From positions 33,385 through 97,384 of the forward strand of contig CALAXC010000153.1 in assembly GCA_937894775.1 (NCBI GenBank): a stretch of DNA of 64,000 bases. The letters run 5' to 3'. The notes below the pieces were generated by a model. That model made no database searches and was not told where the DNA came from. It saw only the letters and a list, made by a program, of their open reading frames with translations. Within the stretch, counting starts at the first letter, position 1, and every line of letters starts with the position of its first letter. The translations under genes were made by a program, and so were the position numbers. This DNA comes from an uncultured Clostridia bacterium. Lineage in GTDB: Bacteria > Bacillota > Clostridia > Oscillospirales > CAG-272. Positions 8,726-17,259 of this stretch are shown piece after piece.

Positions 8726-9369
8726 AAAGAGATTTGCAAATTATATCGAAAGGTCTGTACGATAAACCCAATGAAGATTGTGCACTGATTGCAGCAAAAC
8801 AGTATATTTTTGCAAGGCAAAAAGGAAGAAAGATCTTAATTGTAAGATTCGAAAACCTTTCTAACCATAGAATAGAAGATATGTCATTTTGGTTGGTTCA
8901 GTTGAATTCTGACGGTGTTGAGATATCGTCTAAAAAGATAACATTAAAAAGTATCGGCTGTGCACCAAGGGAAATTTTTTCTCCAAATAATTGTTTTTAC
9001 GTAGATAATAAATGCGTGGATTTTGAGATCCGAATGATTTCTGTTACTTCGGGCGGCTTTGAATATTTATCAAAAAACGGAGAGGGATTTGTAAAATATC
9101 CTCTTGAGGAGAGCTGGTCATATGCTTCATCGCAAAGTGTTTCGGGATATAAATATTCTAAAATACAAAATAACAGAGTTAAATTTTCAAAAGCAATTTT
9201 GATATTGGCATTGTTTTTAATCGCTCTTGCGGTTATTTGGCCATTCTTTGCAAATACGTTGTGTCCCGCAATTGCAGATGTTCTGGATAGATTTTGGAAA
9301 ATGGTTGCTGAGGATACGAAGGAACTTTTCAGACGTATTGCAGAGTCATTCGAGAAGAAGAATGTTTAA
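8722..9369 (+). CDS. tail-anchored membrane protein of unknown function
   Basis: This 215-residue protein has an N-terminal beta-rich domain (about 1-145) and a single hydrophobic helix at about 158-180, then a short amphipathic charged tail. It lacks a signal peptide, so the soluble domain is probably cytosolic and the protein tail-anchored. No family recognised. It overlaps the preceding gene by four bases and is 20 bases from the large GH3-like gene, so all three are almost certainly made together. Apolar and charged segments alternate normally and there is no sign of frame damage. Confidence 0.6.
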   Translation: MKRDLQIISKGLYDKPNEDCALIAAKQYIFARQKGRKILIVRFENLSNHRIEDMSFWLVQLNSDGVEISSKKITLKSIGCAPREIFSPNNCFYVDNKCVDFEIRMISVTSGGFEYLSKNGEGFVKYPLEESWSYASSQSVSGYKYSKIQNNRVKFSKAILILALFLIALAVIWPFFANTLCPAIADVLDRFWKMVAEDTKELFRRIAESFEKKNV

Positions 9370-9389
9370 ATTATCAGTAGGAGAATGAT

Positions 9390-12300
9390 ATGTTAAAACA
9401 TAAATTTATAGTTGATAAGCTTAGCGAAGCGCAAAAGATAACGCTTTTGTCTGACGTGAGAGTGCTTTCGACTGCGGAATATACTAAGTTTGGTATTCCA
9501 ATGCTCAGTATTGAATCGATATACGGATATAAAACTGATGTTTATCCAAGTCCGATAAGTCTTGCGAATTCTTGGAATGAGAGAATAGTTGGCGAGGTCG
9601 CAAGTGATATCGCAGTTTCTATGTCCGCAGAACAAATAAATGTAGCGGGAATACTCAGCCCTATTCCAAAACTTAATATGACAGATAGAGCGATTTCGGA
9701 AGATCCGCTTCTTTCGGCAAAGATCTCATCTGCGTATATGGGCTCTATAGGAAAGACGGGAATAGCGGTAACACTTGATGATATTTTCTTTGATGAGCAG
9801 GATGTTTCTTGCTTGGATCATACGCCAAACAGTAGATTTTTAAATGAATTTGTTTACAGAGCGGTATCTAATACAGTTGAAAATAAAAAATGTCATGCTG
9901 TAACGGTTGGAGCAGATATAGATATAAAAGGCTACGAAAATATAAACAGTGAGATCACCGAGAGAGTCGCAACTATCGGCGGTGAAAAATTCGTTTTGTG
10001 TAAGAATATCGCACCGGAAGATACGGTTATAAGAATCGTAAAGGGGCAGATATGCTTAGACGGCTGTGAGCCTGTTCTCAAAGCGGCTATCGATAGATAT
10101 GCACGTTTGAAAGAGGGAATAAAGCGAGGCAGAGTTACGGTATGCGAGCTTGAAGCTGAGATAGAAAACGGAAGCGCTTTCCCACCTGAAAAGATAGATG
10201 AGGCGGTAGACAAGGTTATAGATTTTGCTTTTGAAATGACAAATGCGAATAAAGGTAAGCTTGCTTCCTATACCCCTACTTCAACAGTGGTGAAAAATGC
10301 TGCTTATGAATCAACGGTCCTTTTGAAAAACTATAAAACAGTTTTGCCGTTAAAGCCGGGTACTCTTGTAACTTTGGCAGGAGATATATTGGTGAATTAT
10401 AACGGAGAAGACGCGGATTATTCGGATAAAGCAAATGAAGCTGCATATTATCTCAGAGGTCTTGGCTGTGCTTCTCAAGGATTTGTCCGTGCATATTCTA
10501 TGGCAGAAGACAGAAGCGATAAGCTTTTTATGCAAATGGAAGGATCTGCGCTGAACACCGATACGGTAATTCTCTTTATGGGAACTAATCCCCAAAAAGA
10601 GAAGGCAATTACCAGAACCGAGAATCTGTATCTCCCCGCAAATCAGCTTGCTGCCTTGGAGAAGCTTTATAAGATGGGTAAAAAGATAATCGCTGTAGTG
10701 TCAAGCGATTATGCAATAGATGTTACTTTTGCAGACAAGGTTGACGCACTTTTGGTAGCTCCGTTGAATACAAAATATGGCGTTGAAGCGGTATTCGATA
10801 TCATTACAGGCAGAATGGGCCCGGTAGGACGACTTGCGACAACTTGGTATAAAAATACAGATAGGGCAAATAAAAAACATAGATTTTATTGTTCAATGCC
10901 AAACTCAAAGGTCGGCACTTATTTGGGTTACAGATATTATGATAAATCCGATTATGATGTGGGTTATCCTTTCGGATACGGATTGGCATTTTCAACCTTT
11001 GTTTATTCAAAGCTTTCGGTTCAGGGAACTAACGTTGTTTTCACCGTAAAGAATAAAGCTAAGGTTGCGGGAACCGAAGTAGTCCAAGTTTATTTAGGTA
11101 TTAATAATTCAGCAATTCAACGACCTAAAAAGGAGCTTGTCGGATTTGAAAAGATATATCTTCAGCCGGGAGCTTCGACAACAGTTTCGATTCCTATGTC
11201 GAATATAGAAAGCTTTGATCCCGAAAGTAAACGGTGGATTATGGAGCGTGGCGAATACACAGTATATGTAGGCTCTTCGGTTAAAGATATAAAGCTTACA
11301 GCGAAGGTGTCGCTTGGACAGGATATTGTGAATTCTCCTGCGGAAGATCCGTCCGATTATTTACAGTCGGAAAGTAATATTATTTCAAACAGATACACAT
11401 TGGAGGCAGATTATAAGCTTATGAAAAGGAATATTAGAAATATAGTATTTGGTATAGGCGCCCTTGTTTTGGCGGTGGCTATGTTTGTCTTCTCGATATT
11501 TTCGGGAAAGGTAAGTATTTTCTTAAACGTTGTTGCGTCTATATTGGCTTTGGCGGGAGTGGTGTTCTTTATTTTGGAAGGTACTGACCGTAAAAAAGCG
11601 CATAACGAAGAAAGAAACCGTGTAAATGAAGCGAATAAGGCTCATTTTGAAAATGCAACGGATATTGCAGATTTCTCTACAAATGCCGTATTTAGCGAGG
11701 AATTCGACAGAGTCGAGCAGAAGATATCTTTCACAAAAGATACGGCTCCCTCAAAGGCAGAAAGCTATCTTGCTTTTGTAAATGAGAGTCTTACATATGA
11801 TGCAGCAATTTCTCAGTTTATTGCGTTTGCCGCTGCTAAAGGTTTTAAGTTTAATGAAAGCAACGCACGCGAGCTTTTTGCAGCTATGTCTGCATCAAGA
11901 CTTATCATCACAAAGGGAATGTCTAATGACGTATTTGCCGAGCTTGTAAGAGTAGTAAGCGAATATTTTGGAACTCCTATGTTTGTGGATGCGGTTGATT
12001 ATTCTTATGAAAATGATAATTCCGCACTCTTTAAGGGGGTAGGTGCTGCAAAGCAGAGAACAAATCTCACCAATGCTATTTATGCGGCAATTGAAAGCTC
12101 CGATAAGGTTCATATTGCAGCGCTTACAGATGTTAATTTTGCAGATCTTTCAAAGTATTTTGTTCCGTTTGCAAGATATATTCGTAATCCACGTAATGCA
12201 AACATTATTTCTACGGTCGATCAGACAGGTGAAAAGACTCAGATCACGATGCCACAGAATATGTGGTTTATGCTTAATTTGAGAATGGGCGAGACCATGA

Positions 12301-12767
12301 GTAATATACCTGAATATATCACTGAGCTTGCTTCGGTTATAAAGGTGGATTATATAAGAACTGCTCCTACAATGCTTTATACGCAGATTGTTCCGTTTAG
12401 TTATTATCAGTTTGATTTCTTGCTTGATAAGGTGAAAACAAGATTTATTATTTCTGAGGATACTTGGAAGAAGTTTGACCGTTTTGAAGCTTTTGTAAAC
12501 GGTGTTTCTCCATATGCTCTTGAAAATAGAGTATGTATAGCCGTTGAGAGATTTTTTGCAGTATTCTGTGCCGCAGGCGGAGATACGAATGAGGCGATCG
12601 ACAGAGCTATCAGTGCAAGAATACTTTCTTCGGTGATTATAACGCTTAATAATGCCGAGGACAAGGAAAATAGAAATCTTACCGAAAAGCTTGAGATGAT
12701 ATTCGGCGAAGAAAACATAGATGTTTGCCGAGCTTTCATCAGAGCGGCAGGATCAAATCTTATCTGA
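9390..12767 (+). CDS. GH3-like protein fused through two membrane helices to a degenerate AAA+ domain
   Basis: This 1125-residue protein has four parts. Residues about 1-300 resemble a worn GH3 N-terminal barrel. Residues about 300-560 look like a GH3 C-terminal domain (AAYESTVLLKN, then YLGYRYYD and YPFGYGLAFSTF). A fibronectin III-like domain follows (EVVQVYLGI to GEYTVYVGSS). Two transmembrane helices lie at about 684-735. Residues about 795-1125 align with the McrB-like AAA+ proteins encoded next door, but the Walker A GMSGTGKTSL reads GMSNDVFAEL (near residue 843) and the Walker B VLDEMN reads ALTDVN (near 907), so nucleotide hydrolysis is not expected. The usual GH3 nucleophile motif (SDW-type) is also not evident. 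There is no obvious signal peptide, so topology is uncertain. AGGAG precedes ATG 9390. Probable scaffold or regulator of the operon's AAA+ proteins. Confidence 0.7.
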   Translation: MLKHKFIVDKLSEAQKITLLSDVRVLSTAEYTKFGIPMLSIESIYGYKTDVYPSPISLANSWNERIVGEVASDIAVSMSAEQINVAGILSPIPKLNMTDRAISEDPLLSAKISSAYMGSIGKTGIAVTLDDIFFDEQDVSCLDHTPNSRFLNEFVYRAVSNTVENKKCHAVTVGADIDIKGYENINSEITERVATIGGEKFVLCKNIAPEDTVIRIVKGQICLDGCEPVLKAAIDRYARLKEGIKRGRVTVCELEAEIENGSAFPPEKIDEAVDKVIDFAFEMTNANKGKLASYTPTSTVVKNAAYESTVLLKNYKTVLPLKPGTLVTLAGDILVNYNGEDADYSDKANEAAYYLRGLGCASQGFVRAYSMAEDRSDKLFMQMEGSALNTDTVILFMGTNPQKEKAITRTENLYLPANQLAALEKLYKMGKKIIAVVSSDYAIDVTFADKVDALLVAPLNTKYGVEAVFDIITGRMGPVGRLATTWYKNTDRANKKHRFYCSMPNSKVGTYLGYRYYDKSDYDVGYPFGYGLAFSTFVYSKLSVQGTNVVFTVKNKAKVAGTEVVQVYLGINNSAIQRPKKELVGFEKIYLQPGASTTVSIPMSNIESFDPESKRWIMERGEYTVYVGSSVKDIKLTAKVSLGQDIVNSPAEDPSDYLQSESNIISNRYTLEADYKLMKRNIRNIVFGIGALVLAVAMFVFSIFSGKVSIFLNVVASILALAGVVFFILEGTDRKKAHNEERNRVNEANKAHFENATDIADFSTNAVFSEEFDRVEQKISFTKDTAPSKAESYLAFVNESLTYDAAISQFIAFAAAKGFKFNESNARELFAAMSASRLIITKGMSNDVFAELVRVVSEYFGTPMFVDAVDYSYENDNSALFKGVGAAKQRTNLTNAIYAAIESSDKVHIAALTDVNFADLSKYFVPFARYIRNPRNANIISTVDQTGEKTQITMPQNMWFMLNLRMGETMSNIPEYITELASVIKVDYIRTAPTMLYTQIVPFSYYQFDFLLDKVKTRFIISEDTWKKFDRFEAFVNGVSPYALENRVCIAVERFFAVFCAAGGDTNEAIDRAISARILSSVIITLNNAEDKENRNLTEKLEMIFGEENIDVCRAFIRAAGSNLI

Positions 12768-12794
12768 AAATAACGGATTAAGGAGAACAAGTAA

Positions 12795-14120
12795 ATGTTA
12801 GAATTAGCTCGCTGTTTTGGAGGAAAGGCATTAGCATTTGATAAAGAAGCTATGCTTGATATGTTTACCTCTGAAATTGCAATAATCATATATATTTTTA
12901 TTATTCTTGCGATAGTTGCGGTTCTTGTTGTAGCGCTTATTTTCTTCCAGCGCAAAGATGAATCGGATGAGGAAAATATTGCACCTGACAATGCGGGTGC
13001 TCAAGCTCCAAACGATGATGAGGTCGAGAAGGAAGAAACCACCGAGCGTTTTTGTATGTTGAGTGCGATCGACAGAAGAAGAAACAGCTATGGACACGTG
13101 AAGTACGCAACAAACGTAACGCTTGAAGATTTCTGTGAGAATTTCAGGAATTATGCGGCATACAGACACGGATTATACTATGATATAGAAGATATAAGAA
13201 GATTCATAGCAGGAATGTCAGTGTCACATATGCTTATATTACAGGGTATGTCGGGAACAGGTAAAACCTCGTTGGCACACGCGATAGGATCATTTGTTGA
13301 TAATAGCTCAACGATAATTCCCGTGCAGCCAATGTGGAAGGAAAGAACCGACCTTATAGGTTATTATAACGAATTTACAAGAAGATTTAACGAGACATTA
13401 TTGCTTACAAAGATGTATGAGGCAAATTATAGCAAAGACGTCTATGTAACGGTTCTCGATGAAATGAATATTGCAAGAGTAGAGTATTATTTTGCTGAAT
13501 TTTTGTCTTTGCTCGAGCTTCCGAATCCTGAGGAAAGATACCTCGATGTAGTATCGGACAAATGGGAAAACGATCCCACTCAGCTCAAAGACGGAAGAAT
13601 AAAGCTTCCTACAAATATGTGGTTTGTGGGAACGGCAAATAATGACGACTCAACATTCCTTATATCGGATAAGGTTTATGACCGAGCAATGATACTTGAC
13701 CTCGATCAGAAAACCGAAAGATTCGTAGCGCCGCCAACCGAAAAGATGATAATATCTGCAGAACAGTTCGACGCACTTGTAGTATCTGCGCAGAAGGAAT
13801 ATGAGATAAGCAGCCGAAACAAGAAGAGACTTGAAGCGTTCGATGAATATCTTATAGCGCATTTCCACGTAACGTTCGGAAACCGAATTATGAAGCAGAT
13901 ATTGACATATATCCCCGTATATATAGCATGCGGCGGAGAAGAGCTTTTTGCGCTTGACGATATACTTTCAAAGAAGGTAATAAGAAAGCTCGAATCACAG
14001 AATCCTATATACTTCAAGAATGCGGCAGACGGATTGATCGCGTATATGGACGATCTTTTTGGCGCAGAAAATATGACTCTCTGCAAGGAGCATATAAGAA
14101 GAATTTTGAGAAATGCTTAA
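12795..14120 (+). CDS. membrane-anchored McrB-like AAA+ ATPase, copy 1
   Basis: This 441-residue protein has one N-terminal transmembrane helix (about 28-51), an acidic linker, then an AAA+ domain from about residue 83. Walker A is GMSGTGKTS (about 150-158); Walker B is VTVLDEMN (about 216-223) followed by ARVEYYFAEFLSLLE, the pattern of the McrB/MoxR side of AAA+ proteins. VGTANNDDST sits where McrB has its MNTxD nucleotide-specificity/sensor 1 motif, so GTP use cannot be excluded. A conserved ISDKVYDRAMIL segment should hold the arginine finger. It lies 27 bases after the GH3-like gene and 33 before the DUF2357 gene. Residues 83-441 are identical to copy 2 (15862-17232) at DNA level. AAGGAGA precedes the ATG. 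Confidence 0.85.
   Translation: MLELARCFGGKALAFDKEAMLDMFTSEIAIIIYIFIILAIVAVLVVALIFFQRKDESDEENIAPDNAGAQAPNDDEVEKEETTERFCMLSAIDRRRNSYGHVKYATNVTLEDFCENFRNYAAYRHGLYYDIEDIRRFIAGMSVSHMLILQGMSGTGKTSLAHAIGSFVDNSSTIIPVQPMWKERTDLIGYYNEFTRRFNETLLLTKMYEANYSKDVYVTVLDEMNIARVEYYFAEFLSLLELPNPEERYLDVVSDKWENDPTQLKDGRIKLPTNMWFVGTANNDDSTFLISDKVYDRAMILDLDQKTERFVAPPTEKMIISAEQFDALVVSAQKEYEISSRNKKRLEAFDEYLIAHFHVTFGNRIMKQILTYIPVYIACGGEELFALDDILSKKVIRKLESQNPIYFKNAADGLIAYMDDLFGAENMTLCKEHIRRILRNA
13041..14120 (+). repeat. 1080-bp direct repeat, copy 1
   Basis: The stretch from ACCGAGCG to the stop codon of this AAA+ gene recurs at 16153-17232, offset 3112 bases. Every segment I compared is identical, including synonymous positions and the stop codon. 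Identity begins inside the gene at codon 83 and ends at the TAA; flanks differ completely. Confidence 0.93.
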
Positions 14121-14153
14121 TTTTTAAGATAAATTTTACAAAGGAAAATTTGT

Positions 14154-15845
14154 ATGAATCAATTGGATGTTTATTACAGAGCCCAGCTTGATTATAAAAA
14201 TGCGATAGAGTCCGATAAAGAGTGCTCGAAATTAAACTCTGCGTTCCTTTCAGCTGATGCAGAAAGCGACCGTTTGGTAATAACAAGAGCGTTTTGCACG
14301 GTTGATGAAGAATGGGTTGCCGAGATAGAAAAGGGCTTGGTTTTTATAGAAAAAGCTATAAAAGAAGACCGTCAGTTTATTCTTTCTCAAGGCGAGGTAG
14401 TTCCGATAGAAAAGGTTAAGTCTGTGTCAAAGGAATCGGTGCAGCATCTTGCAAAGCACAGTGATCTTATAACCGAGTATGAAGAGGGAGAGGATATTAT
14501 TCCCGATAAGCTTTATACGGTTGAGAGATTAAACGATTATACCGTTTATGAGAACAGATTCCTTTATATGTTGCTTTGCTATCTTCGAGATTTTGTTTCG
14601 CTAAGATATACGAAGATCGTTGAAGCAACAAATAAATATGATGCCAAGCTTTCGATCAACAAAGATTTTATGATTGGTAAGGAAACTATCTCTTATACCG
14701 TAAATATACATGACGTAAGACAGGATGATGAATATCTTAAGGAGCACAATACCGCAAAGGATATCATCGATAGAATAATGCTTATTCTTAAAGCGATACT
14801 TGCATTTTTGGCGACACCTCTTATGGAATATCAGGCAAAAGTCCCAATGATAAAACCCCCTATAACCAAGACTAATGTTCTTAAAATGAATAATAATTTC
14901 AAGGGCGCAGTAGCACTTTATGATTATATTATTTCTTATGATAAACAAGGCTTTGAAATCGAAAATCAGGTCACAAATATATCTCCGTTTACAATCGAGA
15001 TGGGCTCTGATTTTGCTTTGGCAGGTGGAATGATGACGTTTCTTTCTTATCAGTATGGTTTAGGACTTAAGAGTGAGCTTAAGGCTTCCTACGATAAAGA
15101 AGAAGAACGTCGCAAGGATGAGCTTGTAAAGCGAAACAGAGAGCTTATTGCAGCGCTTGATAAGAGACTTCAAAGATCTGAGATAACTCATAGCGAATAC
15201 ATAATCAAGCTCGAAGAACAGATAAAGCTCCTTGAAAAGCAGTGTGAACGTTTAGAGTTTATGCGCAAAGAGGTCGAGCGTCTTAAAACAAGTGAAAATA
15301 AGCTTTTGGCGGATATAAAGATATCTTATCTTGAAATATCTAAGCTCAAGAGTGATATGCTTTCTAAAGAACATGAGCATGCAGAGGCGGTCGAGCGCGT
15401 TCAAAGAGAGTGCTCCAACAAAATGCTCGAAATGTCGCAGGCATTTAATCAGGAGAAGATAGAGGCTACCGCTTCGCTTGTGGCAGAGGTAAGCGGCTTG
15501 CAAAACAGAGTTGCTGAGTTGATTGAAAGCAACAGGGTTGAACGTGAGGAATCCAAGAAGGAACTTAATGCACTTCAGGAAGAATATGATAAGCTGATGC
15601 AGGATTTCAACGAGCTTCAGGAAACGAAACGTCTTATAAACGCAAGGCTCAGATCCTATCTTTTTAAGAACGGTGAAGTTCCCGCAGGTGAGGATAACAC
15701 CGATAAAGAGAAATTTGATGAACTTGAAAATGAACTTGAGGTATTTATTAAGTTCTATAAAAAAGAATGGAATAAAACCAAAAAGCGTATACGTAAGGAG
15801 CTTTTGAATATCAAAAATATCAGAAAGCAGGATGAGCAGGAATGA
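14154..15845 (+). CDS. DUF2357-like (McrC-associated) protein with long coiled coil and no nuclease
   Basis: The 563-residue product begins with a mixed domain whose segment LYTVERLNDYTVYENRFLYM and the following region (about residues 120-280) looks like DUF2357, the family that accompanies McrB-type ATPases in McrBC-like loci. Residues about 305-545 form a long Glu/Lys-rich coiled coil with heptad spacing. I see no PD-(D/E)xK nuclease signature and no transmembrane helix. It sits between the two AAA+ genes, 33 bases after the first and 16 before the second, so it is the obvious partner protein of both. Role inferred: adaptor joining AAA+ rings. DUF2357 assignment is by motif memory and is moderately sure. 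Confidence 0.65.
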   Translation: MNQLDVYYRAQLDYKNAIESDKECSKLNSAFLSADAESDRLVITRAFCTVDEEWVAEIEKGLVFIEKAIKEDRQFILSQGEVVPIEKVKSVSKESVQHLAKHSDLITEYEEGEDIIPDKLYTVERLNDYTVYENRFLYMLLCYLRDFVSLRYTKIVEATNKYDAKLSINKDFMIGKETISYTVNIHDVRQDDEYLKEHNTAKDIIDRIMLILKAILAFLATPLMEYQAKVPMIKPPITKTNVLKMNNNFKGAVALYDYIISYDKQGFEIENQVTNISPFTIEMGSDFALAGGMMTFLSYQYGLGLKSELKASYDKEEERRKDELVKRNRELIAALDKRLQRSEITHSEYIIKLEEQIKLLEKQCERLEFMRKEVERLKTSENKLLADIKISYLEISKLKSDMLSKEHEHAEAVERVQRECSNKMLEMSQAFNQEKIEATASLVAEVSGLQNRVAELIESNRVEREESKKELNALQEEYDKLMQDFNELQETKRLINARLRSYLFKNGEVPAGEDNTDKEKFDELENELEVFIKFYKKEWNKTKKRIRKELLNIKNIRKQDEQE

Positions 15846-15861
15846 TGCTTGGGTGGAATAG

Positions 15862-17232
15862 ATGACGAAAAATGTTAAAAGAAATATAAAAAGAGTTATT
15901 TTACTTATCGTTTCTCTTGCGCTTGAGGGAATACTCGCATTTATGCTTATAGGCGGTATTGCAAATCACGGGCTTGCAGAATCTAAAGTAATAACGCTTA
16001 TAATAATTCTTATGCTTATGATACCGCTTGCTTTGTTGGCACTTTTGTTTGTTGTTTCTTTTAGAAAAAAGCAACAAGCAAAAGTATCCAAAAGGCAAGA
16101 GACCGATAAAAAAACGGGTAAGAAGAAAAAGAAAAACGAAGATAACGGTGATACCGAGCGTTTTTGTATGTTGAGTGCGATCGACAGAAGAAGAAACAGC
16201 TATGGACACGTGAAGTACGCAACAAACGTAACGCTTGAAGATTTCTGTGAGAATTTCAGGAATTATGCGGCATACAGACACGGATTATACTATGATATAG
16301 AAGATATAAGAAGATTCATAGCAGGAATGTCAGTGTCACATATGCTTATATTACAGGGTATGTCGGGAACAGGTAAAACCTCGTTGGCACACGCGATAGG
16401 ATCATTTGTTGATAATAGCTCAACGATAATTCCCGTGCAGCCAATGTGGAAGGAAAGAACCGACCTTATAGGTTATTATAACGAATTTACAAGAAGATTT
16501 AACGAGACATTATTGCTTACAAAGATGTATGAGGCAAATTATAGCAAAGACGTCTATGTAACGGTTCTCGATGAAATGAATATTGCAAGAGTAGAGTATT
16601 ATTTTGCTGAATTTTTGTCTTTGCTCGAGCTTCCGAATCCTGAGGAAAGATACCTCGATGTAGTATCGGACAAATGGGAAAACGATCCCACTCAGCTCAA
16701 AGACGGAAGAATAAAGCTTCCTACAAATATGTGGTTTGTGGGAACGGCAAATAATGACGACTCAACATTCCTTATATCGGATAAGGTTTATGACCGAGCA
16801 ATGATACTTGACCTCGATCAGAAAACCGAAAGATTCGTAGCGCCGCCAACCGAAAAGATGATAATATCTGCAGAACAGTTCGACGCACTTGTAGTATCTG
16901 CGCAGAAGGAATATGAGATAAGCAGCCGAAACAAGAAGAGACTTGAAGCGTTCGATGAATATCTTATAGCGCATTTCCACGTAACGTTCGGAAACCGAAT
17001 TATGAAGCAGATATTGACATATATCCCCGTATATATAGCATGCGGCGGAGAAGAGCTTTTTGCGCTTGACGATATACTTTCAAAGAAGGTAATAAGAAAG
17101 CTCGAATCACAGAATCCTATATACTTCAAGAATGCGGCAGACGGATTGATCGCGTATATGGACGATCTTTTTGGCGCAGAAAATATGACTCTCTGCAAGG
17201 AGCATATAAGAAGAATTTTGAGAAATGCTTAA
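15862..17232 (+). CDS. membrane-anchored McrB-like AAA+ ATPase, copy 2
   Basis: This 456-residue protein differs from copy 1 only in its N-terminal 97 residues: here two transmembrane helices (about 10-32 and 42-66) replace the single one, followed by a strongly basic linker (KKTGKKKKKN). From residue 98 to the end the AAA+ domain is identical to copy 1, with intact Walker A (GMSGTGKTS), Walker B (VLDEMN) and sensor region. Both copies should therefore enter the same ring or compete for the same partners while being placed in the membrane differently. The start is ATG 15862, after a weak GGTGG-type site. The transglutaminase gene follows 27 bases downstream. Confidence 0.85.
   Translation: MTKNVKRNIKRVILLIVSLALEGILAFMLIGGIANHGLAESKVITLIIILMLMIPLALLALLFVVSFRKKQQAKVSKRQETDKKTGKKKKKNEDNGDTERFCMLSAIDRRRNSYGHVKYATNVTLEDFCENFRNYAAYRHGLYYDIEDIRRFIAGMSVSHMLILQGMSGTGKTSLAHAIGSFVDNSSTIIPVQPMWKERTDLIGYYNEFTRRFNETLLLTKMYEANYSKDVYVTVLDEMNIARVEYYFAEFLSLLELPNPEERYLDVVSDKWENDPTQLKDGRIKLPTNMWFVGTANNDDSTFLISDKVYDRAMILDLDQKTERFVAPPTEKMIISAEQFDALVVSAQKEYEISSRNKKRLEAFDEYLIAHFHVTFGNRIMKQILTYIPVYIACGGEELFALDDILSKKVIRKLESQNPIYFKNAADGLIAYMDDLFGAENMTLCKEHIRRILRNA
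16153..17232 (+). repeat. 1080-bp direct repeat, copy 2
   Basis: This is the second member of the exact pair with 13041-14120. The upstream base at the boundary differs (ACC preceded by C in copy 1, by T here) and downstream sequence diverges directly after the stop codon. Confidence 0.93.
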
Positions 17233-17259
17233 AAAAATAAAGATTTGAGATTATAGATT

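Noticed and set aside
13041..17232. Assembly artefact as the cause of the 1080-bp repeat
   Set aside because: Not excluded, but both copies are embedded in different complete genes with proper starts, which an artefact would rarely produce; kept as a caveat.
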